Made by a program: the position numbers and the translations under genes
The notes under the pieces: model-generated
The model's database searches: none
What the model saw: the letters and a program-made list of their open reading frames with translations, nothing else
What the model was told of the DNA's origin: nothing
Assembly: GCA_964652075.1 (NCBI GenBank)
Contig: CAZYZQ010000046.1
Location: forward strand, 1 to 17,078
DNA from: CAZYZQ01 sp964652075
Lineage (GTDB): Bacteria > Bacillota > Clostridia > Oscillospirales > Oscillospiraceae
DNA length: 17,078 nucleotides
Reading direction: 5' to 3'
In this document: in pieces, positions 9,246 through 14,692 of the stretch
Position numbering within the stretch: the first letter of the stretch is position 1
Layout: each line of letters opens with the position of its first letter

Positions 9246-9943
9246 ACACCAGAGAGCACAATCCCTTTATGTTCGGCTACCCGGACGGCACGTTCGGGCC
9301 TGACCGGAGCATCACCCGCGCGGAGGTTGCGCAGATGTTCTACAACCTGCTGCTCGAAAAGGATGTCCCGATTACCACCAGCTTTACGGATGTGCCGGAA
9401 GATATCTGGTACGAGAAGGCTGTGAACACGCTGACTTCGCTGGGCGTTATCAAGGGTGTCGGTGACGGTGCGTTTGCGCCGGATCGTCCGATCACCCGTG
9501 CGGAGTTCTGCGCGATTGCGACGCGGTTTGCCAAGACGACGACCGCAGCGGAATCGACCTTCGTCGACGTGCCGCCGACGCATTGGGCCTACGAGTATAT
9601 CAACGTGGCGGCGTCCTTCGGGTGGATTGACGGCTACGGCGCCAACCGCTTCGGGCCGGACGACGATATCACCCGCGCGCAGGCCGCGACGATCACGAAC
9701 CGGATGCTCGGCCGCCTGTGTGACCGCGAGGCGATTGACAGCGGCGCAGGCCGTGCCTTCCCGGATGTGACGTATGCGCACTGGGCATGGTACCAGATTG
9801 CCGAGGCGACTACCGCGCACGGCTTCACCATCAGTGAGGACTTCGCGTCTGAGTCGTGGAAACAGCAAACAACTTCAAAGCCCGCAGAAAAGAGTGAAAC
9901 AGACAAGGAGCCTGCGTCACACGGCGCAGGCTCCTGTTTGTGA
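9239..9943 (+). CDS. Adhesin fragment 7: triple SLH cell-wall anchor
   Basis: Matching sequence begins at about 9107, with a Ser/Thr stretch, eleven consecutive Gly codons (9143-9175) and a DPKPDPDPKP linker. Three SLH domains follow: FMFGYPDGTFGPDRSITRAE, VGDGAFAPDRPITRAEF and GYGANRFGPDDDITRAQ. Their ITRAE-type motif is the hallmark of non-covalent anchoring to pyruvylated cell-wall polymer. The apparent stop at 9941-9943 lies inside the terminator hairpin. One more A at 9860-9862 would instead give ESWKTANNFKARRKE and a TGA at 9895-9897, just before the hairpin, so the natural C-terminus was probably there. Confidence 0.85.
   Translation: MLNTREHNPFMFGYPDGTFGPDRSITRAEVAQMFYNLLLEKDVPITTSFTDVPEDIWYEKAVNTLTSLGVIKGVGDGAFAPDRPITRAEFCAIATRFAKTTTAAESTFVDVPPTHWAYEYINVAASFGWIDGYGANRFGPDDDITRAQAATITNRMLGRLCDREAIDSGAGRAFPDVTYAHWAWYQIAEATTAHGFTISEDFASESWKQQTTSKPAEKSETDKEPASHGAGSCL
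9906..9940 (+). terminator. Intrinsic terminator after the adhesin
   Basis: An 11-bp perfect stem (AGGAGCCTGCG at 9906-9916 pairs with 9925-9935) with an 8-base loop is followed by a short T-rich tail (GTTTGT). It overlaps the last codons of the present reading frame, which suggests that the original stop was upstream at 9895-9897. Confidence 0.7.
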
Positions 9944-10006
9944 AGCAAGAGGAAATGTGCATCCGGACTTGCCGCAGATACATAGACTTTGCGGGGAGGT
10001 GGGCGG

Positions 10007-10672
10007 ATGCTCGGATTCTTACTGCTGCTGTTGTCGCTTCGCGTGAGCGGGAGCGGATCGTTTCCAAAACCGCTGGGGGAGGAGGAGGAGCGCCGCTATC
10101 TGGCGCTGGCCGCACAGGGCGATCTGGCGGCGCGCAATATTCTGATTGAGCGGAATCTGCGTTTGGTTGCGCACATTATGAAAAAATACTATGCGCAGTC
10201 CGCCGATCAGGAGGACCTGATCTCAATCGGCACGATCGGGCTGATCAAGGCGATTGAGAGCTTCGACGCCAGCAAGGGCGCACGGCTCGCGACCTATGCG
10301 GCAAGATGTGTGGAAAACGAGATCCTGATGCACTTTCGCAGCCAGCGGAAGTCCGCGTCGGACGTCTCACTCTCTGAGGTTTTGGAGACGGGCGGGGACG
10401 GCACGGCGCTGTCTTTGATGGACGTGATCTGCTCAGATGAGGATCTGTATGAGGACTACGCCACCCGCGAACTGCAGGGCCAGCTGCGCGGCCTGATGGA
10501 TCGCTGCCTGCGTGAGCAGGAACGGCAGGTGCTGACGCTGCGCTATGGCCTAACCGGGCAGGAACCCATGACACAGCAGCAGACGGCAGAGCGCTGCGGC
10601 ATCAGCAGGTCGTATGTTTCCAGAATTGAAAAGCGGGCGCTGCAAAAGCTGCGCAAGGCGCTGGATGGATAG
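10007..10672 (+). CDS. sigK: RNA polymerase sporulation sigma factor sigma-K
   Basis: This is a 221-residue sigma-70 family factor that directs late mother-cell transcription during spore formation. Residues 1-20 are a hydrophobic pro-sequence (MLGFLLLLLSLRVSG). In the family it holds pro-sigma-K at the membrane until cleavage. FPKPL at 19-23 and NLRLVAHIMKK at 50-60 match sigma-K rather than sigma-E. Region 2 spans about 50-115 (DLISIGTIGLIKAIES, TYAARCVENEILMH), and region 4 about 165-217 with the helix-turn-helix CGISRSYVSRIEKRAL. The start was chosen at ATG 10007 because GGGGAGGTG lies 6-9 bases upstream and the pro-sequence begins there; a TTG at 9989 is less likely. The gene is intact, with no skin-type insertion. 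It stands alone, between a decayed adhesin and decayed - strand genes. Confidence 0.93.
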   Translation: MLGFLLLLLSLRVSGSGSFPKPLGEEEERRYLALAAQGDLAARNILIERNLRLVAHIMKKYYAQSADQEDLISIGTIGLIKAIESFDASKGARLATYAARCVENEILMHFRSQRKSASDVSLSEVLETGGDGTALSLMDVICSDEDLYEDYATRELQGQLRGLMDRCLREQERQVLTLRYGLTGQEPMTQQQTAERCGISRSYVSRIEKRALQKLRKALDG

Positions 10673-10680
10673 ACGGCAGA

Positions 10681-10716
10681 ACACGCCGCCCGCATTCCCG
10701 GGCGGCGTGTTTTTTT
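10681..10716 (+). terminator. Strong intrinsic terminator after sigK
   Basis: A perfect 12-bp GC-rich stem (ACACGCCGCCCG at 10681-10692 with 10699-10710), a 6-base loop and a run of seven T from 10710 form a classical rho-independent terminator, 8 bases after the sigK stop codon. Confidence 0.95.
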
Positions 10717-10750
10717 GTGGCCGGTGCCTATTTGACCTGTTTTCCGCGGG

Positions 10751-10870
10751 CAAAAACATTTCGCGTGCGATGGCATGAAAAACCGTGGGCTTGTCCGCCA
10801 TGACCTCCATGGGGATTTTCGGCGCGGCGAGCAGTTGGCCTTTTGTATAAGCGTAATAGTCGTGACGCAT
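10751..10870 (-). pseudogene. 5' stub of a glucosamine-6-phosphate isomerase-like gene
   Basis: Reading from ATG at 10870 on the - strand gives MRHDYYAYTKGQLLAAPKIP, then MEVMADKPTVFHAIAREMF. From memory this resembles the first 40 or so residues of Clostridia glucosamine-6-phosphate isomerase/deaminase-like proteins, which start with a DYYxYTxEELLxxxKIP pattern and are normally over 200 residues long. A Shine-Dalgarno-like AAAGGCGGAG lies upstream. After AREMF the similarity stops and the frame runs on into the sigK terminator region, so the rest of the gene is missing. The family call rests on a short stretch; the truncation itself is clearer. Confidence 0.45.
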
Positions 10871-10887
10871 AGCGCTCCGCCTTTCTG

Positions 10888-10918
10888 AAAAAACGGCGGG
10901 GGATGCGACGGCACCCCC
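10888..10918 (-). terminator. Possible terminator after the decayed ABC genes
   Basis: Read on the - strand, GGGGG-TGC (10918-10911) pairs with GCA-CCCCC (10906-10898), with one bulged base and a 4-base loop. Four bases later there is a run of six T (10893-10888). It lies 10 bases after the ancestral ATPase stop at 10928. The gap before the T-run makes it imperfect. Confidence 0.45.
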
Positions 10919-10927
10919 AGCGATGGT

Positions 10928-11617
10928 TCACTTTTGAACTTCCAGATATTCCTGATAGACCATGCCTCAGGTATGGTTTTTGAGCTCTGTGAATCTGGGG
11001 AGCATTTTGGTCTCCTGATCTCTGGGATAGGGGATGTCGATGTCGATCACCTCTTTGATCCGGCCGGGCCTTGCGCTCATGATGACGACGCGGGAGGCGA
11101 GCAGAATGGCCTCTTCCACATCGTGCGTGATGAAGAAGCAGGTCTTGCGTTCTTCCTCCCAAGGCATCGTGGCGGGGAAAATGACCTTGATGAAAAGCAC
11201 GGCGTCGTTTGCCCCCAGAACACGCGCAGCCTTGATAAGCGTTTCGTCGACGTTGATGACACCTTGGAAAACCGTAATTGTGATGGTCAGGAAGGTTGCA
11301 AGGCAGATGACGATAATCTGCGGCGCACGGCCGACGCCTGCGGCGATGACAACCAGCGGCACATAGGCCAGCGGCGGGATGTTGCGGATAAACTGAATCC
11401 ACGGTTCAATGATATACCGGATGGGACGGTACCAGGCCATCAGGAACGCGACCGGGACGCCGATCACAAAGCCAAGCGCGAAGCCGATTCCGGCGGAGGT
11501 CAGGGAGCTTCCAACGTCGCCCCAGAACACGCCGCGGCCGCCCTTTGCTTTGGCGCCGGCCATTTTGCCGTATGCGCGGAATACTTCCTTCAGCGGTGGA
11601 AAGGCGCGACTGGTCAC
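10928..11617 (-). pseudogene. Deletion-fused ABC permease/ATPase remnant (SsuC/TauC-SsuB/TauB type)
   Basis: The open frame 11617-10967 encodes 216 residues. Residues 1-152 are the middle of a taurine/sulfonate/nitrate-type ABC permease: hydrophobic segments near 40-65 and 82-105, and an EAA-like loop IKAARVLGANDAVLFIKVIF. Residues 153-216 are the tail of the partner ATPase, with the H-loop (FFITHDVEEAI), then RVVIMSARPGRI. The join is near 11161. The permease C-terminus and the ATPase Walker A, signature and Walker B regions are gone, so neither half can work. The permease also lacks its usual N-terminal membrane segment; a TAA stop lies shortly upstream of the GTG start. At 10967-10969 a TGA interrupts ELKNHT/GMVYQEYLEVQK, where related ATPases have Trp. 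The ancestral stop is at 10928-10930. No substrate-binding gene remains nearby. Confidence 0.8.
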
Positions 11618-11722
11618 GGGATTGATGGAAACTTATTCAAAAGTGATACTTAAAATTTGTGAATTATTCTCTGCAAATTGATGCCGGGAAAACCCGGCTC
11701 TTGCAATGCCGCATTTTCTGCT

Positions 11723-11750
11723 TTGACACCGGAAAACTGCACAGTATAAA
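11723..11750 (+). promoter_or_regulatory. Candidate sigma-A promoter (distal) for the DUF5662-type gene
   Basis: TTGACA at 11723-11728 and TATAAA at 11745-11750 are separated by 16 bases, a near-consensus housekeeping promoter. It would start transcription about 80 bases before the gene. Confidence 0.6.
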
Positions 11751-11788
11751 AGCGGGGACCGAAAAAAAACGGCGGCGACAGGCCGCGC

Positions 11789-11817
11789 TTGCACCGGGTG
11801 CCGCACTGTGCTATACT
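11789..11817 (+). promoter_or_regulatory. Candidate sigma-A promoter (proximal) for the DUF5662-type gene
   Basis: TTGCAC at 11789-11794 and TATACT at 11812-11817 are separated by 17 bases. Transcription would begin near 11824, just ahead of the AGGAGGG ribosome binding site at 11827-11833, giving a very short leader. Confidence 0.6.
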
Positions 11818-11839
11818 AAAGAAACAGGAGGGAAGGCAA

Positions 11840-12400
11840 ATGGGAAAGGCATGGCGGCATTGTCTGACGATTACACGGCACCGGCATGAGGTGATGCGGG
11901 GCTGTTTTCGTGTGGGGCTCTACTGGCGGGGGTTGGTGCATGACCTGAGCAAATACAGCCCGACGGAGTTCCGCATGGGCGCGCGGTATTTTACAGGGAC
12001 GCACAGCCCCAACGTGGAGGAACGTCTGGAGCACGGCTATTCGCTTGCGTGGATGCACCACAAGGGGCGGAACCGTCACCACTTTGAATACTGGACGGAT
12101 ATCGATCTGAACCTGCACAAGTATGTGCCGGTACCGATGCCGACAAAGTTCCTGGTTGAAATGATCATGGACCGGATTGCAGCCTGCAAAATCTACCACG
12201 GCAAGAACTACCGGGACGGCGACGCGCTGGAATATCTCCTGCGCTCGCGCGAGGGCGACAGCGTCCACCCGGAGACGCTGCGGAAGACGGTGTTCCTTCT
12301 GACAATGCTGCGCGACCGCAGCGAGAAGGAGACGTTTGACTTTATCAAAAACGTTGTGCTGAAGGAGCTGCCGTTTGCGGAGGATTCGGACGCGGAATAA
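11840..12400 (+). CDS. DUF5662 family protein
   Basis: This 186-residue soluble protein matches, as I recall it, the uncharacterised DUF5662 family that is widespread in Clostridia. Conserved blocks: GLVHDLSKYSPTEF at 31-44, FTGTHSPNVEERLEHGYSLA at 51-70, WMHHKGRNRHHFEYW at 71-85, and VEMIMDRIAACKIYHGKNY at 106-124. The cluster of His and Asp residues (H34, D35, H73, H74, H80, H81, D111) suggests a metal site, perhaps a distant HD-like phosphohydrolase, but that is inference. The start was chosen at ATG 11840 because AGGAGGG sits 6 bases upstream; the frame stays open further left to 11789 without a ribosome site. The gene is monocistronic, with its own promoters and terminator. Confidence 0.82.
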   Translation: MGKAWRHCLTITRHRHEVMRGCFRVGLYWRGLVHDLSKYSPTEFRMGARYFTGTHSPNVEERLEHGYSLAWMHHKGRNRHHFEYWTDIDLNLHKYVPVPMPTKFLVEMIMDRIAACKIYHGKNYRDGDALEYLLRSREGDSVHPETLRKTVFLLTMLRDRSEKETFDFIKNVVLKELPFAEDSDAE

Positions 12401-12421
12401 AAAGGACAGGAAATAACAGCA

Positions 12422-12455
12422 CGCACCCGGCGGAATATCCGCCGGGTGCGTTTTT
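12422..12455 (+). terminator. Intrinsic terminator after the DUF5662-type gene
   Basis: A perfect 12-bp stem (CGCACCCGGCGG at 12422-12433 with 12439-12450), a 5-base loop and TTTTT form the terminator. It lies between convergent genes and could also slow transcription from the - strand operon, although that side has only a weak T-rich tail. Confidence 0.93.
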
Positions 12456-12459
12456 CAGA

Positions 12460-12552
12460 TCAGCCGAAGTAGTGGATTGCCGCAATCACGCAGGCGGCTA
12501 TCACCGCGATGCAGAAGACAAAGAATCCAATGATAAATGCCTTTCCCTTCAA
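12460..12552 (-). CDS. 30-residue single-pass membrane peptide
   Basis: A TTG start at 12552 shares four bases (TTGA) with the stop of the upstream gene. The frame reads MKGKAFIIGFFVFCIAVIAA, then CVIAAIHYFG, and stops at TGA 12460-12462. Two Lys at the N-terminus precede a continuous hydrophobic segment of about 20 residues, so it is probably a one-pass inner-membrane peptide with the N-terminus inside. AGGTG lies about 8 bases before the start, and the TTGA overlap would allow translational coupling. It is the last gene of the prmA operon, just before the terminator. No family is recognised. It is supported by the coupling, the ribosome site and the clean transmembrane design, but it could be chance. 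Confidence 0.55.
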   Translation of the reverse strand: MKGKAFIIGFFVFCIAVIAACVIAAIHYFG

Positions 12553-13577
12553 GATTCTTCACCTCGTTCCAGAAGCGGCCGCAGGACGCTGTAAGCAGTG
12601 AAGCGGGTGTCATGTGAGTCTGTGAAGAACAGCACACGCACAGGATCTTCCGTATACTGTGATGCCTGCATGGCGGCGCTTGCACCGTCGATCCCGTCCA
12701 GCGCGATCCGCGCGGCGGCCTCCGGCAGGACAAAAGCAGGATCCTCCGTCTGAAAGCTCAGGGAGATCTCCGTGCCGGCCATTGCGTCACAGACGGCCTG
12801 CGCCGTTTCGCTCACCAGCGCAGAGCGGTCGGCCTCACTGTTATAGACGATATTCTGGCTGTCCGGGAACTGAAAGCCTGTGAAGATAATCTCGGAAAAG
12901 CCCAGTGCAGCCAGCTCCTGCGCCTCGGAGACGAGGTGGGTGCGCACCAGCTCGCTTGCAGGATCGAGCCAGTAGTTTGCGTCGTAGTCCATCCAAAGCG
13001 CGCCGCCTGAGATCGGCAGGCCCTCGGTCTGGTTGGCAAGCGCAAAGGCCGAATCGCTGAAGGCGGGCACCGAGGCCATGAGATAGACGTCCGGGTTCTC
13101 CTTGAGTGAGCGGATCAGCCCCTCAATGGCCGTCAGATCGACGTTTGCCGACTCGCCGAGTGCGGAGTGGTAATAGTAGCGCCCTGCGCCGCTTTTGAGC
13201 TCCAACAGGACGGCGTGCGGCCCAGGCTCCGCAAGTACCGTTTCCAGCGCGCCGCGCACGGCGTCCATATCGGACAGATCTGCACAGCTGATATAGACGC
13301 CCGTCACCTGCCGGAGCGCGGGCGCAAGCGCCTCCTCGGGTGAGACATAGACGATCTGCACCGGGATGGGCGCCTCCGGTTCGGATTCCTCAGGAGCAGT
13401 CTCCTGCAGTGAAGGCGCTTCGTAGGAGAAATAAGCGCCCTTTTGTGTGTATACGAGATGTCGCTCCAGATATTTGAAGCGGAGTATCAAAAGCACGGCT
13501 GCAAGCAGACACAGCGCCAGCAGAAGCAGCAGGGCGCCGCGCAGACGGCGGCGGTTCCGATAGCTGAAAAGTCGCAA
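12549..13577 (-). CDS. Membrane-anchored DUF4015-type putative glycoside hydrolase
   Basis: This is a 342-residue protein with a positively charged N-terminus (RNRRRLR), a transmembrane anchor at about 12-34, an acidic Pro/Glu linker at about 52-72 and an extracellular domain. The block NYWLDPASELVRTHLVSEA, then LGFSEIIFTGFQFP (about 201-238), corresponds to the DUF4015 (PF13200) TIM-barrel family, whose usual motif there is G-F-D-E-I-x-F-D-Y-x-R-F-P. Here the usual FDYxRFP reads FTGFQFP, so the Asp is missing and activity is doubtful. The TTG start at 13577 follows a G-rich ribosome site (AAGGGGGG, which overlaps the prmA stop). It sits 12 bases after prmA and is coupled to the tiny membrane ORF downstream. 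The substrate is unknown. Confidence 0.72.
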   Translation of the reverse strand: MRLFSYRNRRRLRGALLLLLALCLLAAVLLILRFKYLERHLVYTQKGAYFSYEAPSLQETAPEESEPEAPIPVQIVYVSPEEALAPALRQVTGVYISCADLSDMDAVRGALETVLAEPGPHAVLLELKSGAGRYYYHSALGESANVDLTAIEGLIRSLKENPDVYLMASVPAFSDSAFALANQTEGLPISGGALWMDYDANYWLDPASELVRTHLVSEAQELAALGFSEIIFTGFQFPDSQNIVYNSEADRSALVSETAQAVCDAMAGTEISLSFQTEDPAFVLPEAAARIALDGIDGASAAMQASQYTEDPVRVLFFTDSHDTRFTAYSVLRPLLERGEES

Positions 13578-13589
13578 CGGAAGCCCCCC

Positions 13590-14561
13590 TTAGCGCAGCA
13601 CAGCTGTCAGCTGCCGCCAGTCGCCGCCCTCGCGGCGGTGTATGATCCGCATCCCGGCGCGCTCAATCGCGGCGGCGACCTCGTCTTCCCGCACATCCAG
13701 AATTCCGGAGCAGATAAACACCGCGCCCGGCCGCAGCAGCTGCGCCGCGACAGGGGAGAGCGGGATAATCACATCCGCGACAATATTTGCCAGCACAAGA
13801 TCATAGCCGCCTGCTGAAAGCCGCTTCATCATACCCCAGTCGCTGATCACATCGCCGGTCACAGCGGTAAAGCGGTCGGAGCCGAGGCCGTTCATGGCGG
13901 CGTTTGCGCGGGCAATGTCCTCGGCCTTCGGGTCGATATCCACACCGGTTGCATGTACCGCGCCGAGGCGCAGCGCGGCAATGGACAGGATGCCGCTGCC
14001 GCTGCCGAGATCAACGACGCGCTCGCCGCCGTGTACGTGGGTTTCCAGTTCGGCCAGGCACATCTGCGTCGAGGCGTGTGCGCCGGTGCCGAAGATCATG
14101 CCGGGGTCCAGAATGACGGGGATGCGCCCGCCTGTGTCCTGCTGTTGCATCCACTCCGGCAGGATCAGGAGCTTTTCCCCGATGGGGATCGGCTTGTAGT
14201 ACTGCTTCCAGTTGTTTTCCCAGTCCTCGTCGGCCAGCTTGGCCACGCCGATTTCCAGCGTGCCGAGGTCGATAGCGGGGAAGGCCGCGGGCAGGGTTTG
14301 CAGCCCAGCGTGCAGCGCCGAGATCGCCGCAGGTGCGGCTTCATTGTCCTCCAGATACAGCCGGACCTGTGATACACCGCGCATTTTTTCTTCCAGCTGT
14401 TCGTCTACATAGTCCCAATATTGCCGGTTTTCGGCCAGAAACGCCTGAAAATCCTGCTCGTCATCAATCACTACATCGTCGTAGCCCAGCGCCGAGAGCC
14501 GCACAAGAAGCGGTTCCATGCCGGCGGAGGTTGTATGAATGGTGAGTTCAAGCCACTGCAT
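13590..14561 (-). CDS. prmA: Ribosomal protein L11 methyltransferase
   Basis: PrmA trimethylates ribosomal protein L11 in the cytoplasm using S-adenosylmethionine. The protein is 323 residues long, typical of the family. Residues 1-100 form the L11-recognition domain. Then come W-x-x-x-W-K (DWENNWKQYYKPIPIG, 113-128), the PrmA block LDPGMIFGTGAHASTQMCL at 151-169, SAM motif I VVDLGSGSGILSIAA at 182-196, the acidic VDID at 207-210, and ANIVADVII at 258-266 (usually NILA). The ATG start at 14561 has GGAGG 8 bases upstream. It is the first gene of a - strand operon with the DUF4015-type gene, and divergent from lgt. Confidence 0.95.
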   Translation of the reverse strand: MQWLELTIHTTSAGMEPLLVRLSALGYDDVVIDDEQDFQAFLAENRQYWDYVDEQLEEKMRGVSQVRLYLEDNEAAPAAISALHAGLQTLPAAFPAIDLGTLEIGVAKLADEDWENNWKQYYKPIPIGEKLLILPEWMQQQDTGGRIPVILDPGMIFGTGAHASTQMCLAELETHVHGGERVVDLGSGSGILSIAALRLGAVHATGVDIDPKAEDIARANAAMNGLGSDRFTAVTGDVISDWGMMKRLSAGGYDLVLANIVADVIIPLSPVAAQLLRPGAVFICSGILDVREDEVAAAIERAGMRIIHRREGGDWRQLTAVLR

Positions 14562-14597
14562 GGCAAAGTCCTCCGAAATAGGCGAATTTCTCTCTAT

Positions 14598-14626
14598 ATT
14601 CTACTCGATTCCGCGCGGAATAACAA
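14598..14626 (-). promoter_or_regulatory. prmA operon promoter with palindromic spacer
   Basis: On the - strand, TTGTTA (14626-14621) and TAGAAT (14603-14598) are 17 bases apart. The spacer contains the perfect 14-base palindrome ATTCCGCGCGGAAT (14608-14621), placed where a repressor could block the polymerase. The promoter is a good match; operator function is inference. Confidence 0.6.
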
Positions 14627-14663
14627 GGGCAAAAATGAGGGTTTCTTTTTTACGGATTTTGTG

Positions 14664-14669
14664 TATAAT
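14664..14669 (+). promoter_or_regulatory. lgt -10 element
   Basis: A perfect TATAAT lies 24 bases before the lgt ATG. The matching -35 region (TTTCTT at 14642-14647, 16-base spacing) is weak. Transcription would begin near 14676. Confidence 0.55.
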
Positions 14670-14692
14670 GGAGGGAGAAAGAGGGCGACGTG

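Larger units (their letters stand above)
1..9943 (+). pseudogene. Giant SLH-anchored beta-helix adhesin, broken into seven frames (5' end outside window)
   Basis: The seven consecutive + strand reading frames here are pieces of one surface protein. Each frame ends in mid-domain and the next resumes the same domain with no signal peptide. Order of modules: right-handed beta-helix repeats (about 1-3800), mixed beta modules (3800-7200), Ig-like/MBG-like modules (7200-8340), InlB-B type repeats (8350-9090), a run of eleven Gly, a Pro/Asp linker, and three SLH domains (about 9240-9840). SLH domains of this family bind pyruvylated secondary cell-wall polymer, so the intact protein would sit on the cell surface with the stalk outward. 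Breaks: about 2165 (one extra or two missing bases), about 3317-3320 (one missing), TAG at 4799-4801, about 6839-6841 (one missing), 8475/8476 (one missing) and about 9105 (one missing), plus a suspected one-base loss at 9860-9862. The neighbouring sigK, prmA, lgt, folD and fhs genes are intact, which favours real decay over general sequencing error, though error cannot be excluded. Confidence 0.85.

Noticed and set aside
2160..9943. The adhesin pieces as separate co-transcribed genes in an operon
   Set aside because: No internal start has a convincing ribosome site with a signal peptide, the breaks fall inside motifs, and one-base changes rejoin them.
1..9943. Phase-variable switching of the adhesin by slippage
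   Set aside because: The breaks are at very short runs of two to four bases; no long homopolymer or non-triplet repeat is present. The Gly tract is a triplet repeat that keeps the frame.
9944..10006. A sigma-E type promoter before sigK
   Set aside because: GATACATA resembles part of a sigma-E -10 box, but no matching -35 element was found at the right spacing.
10934..11653. Open frame on the + strand (239 codons) opposite the ABC remnant
   Set aside because: It is Asp/Gly/His-rich with no domain, while the - strand frame shows clear permease and ATPase motifs.
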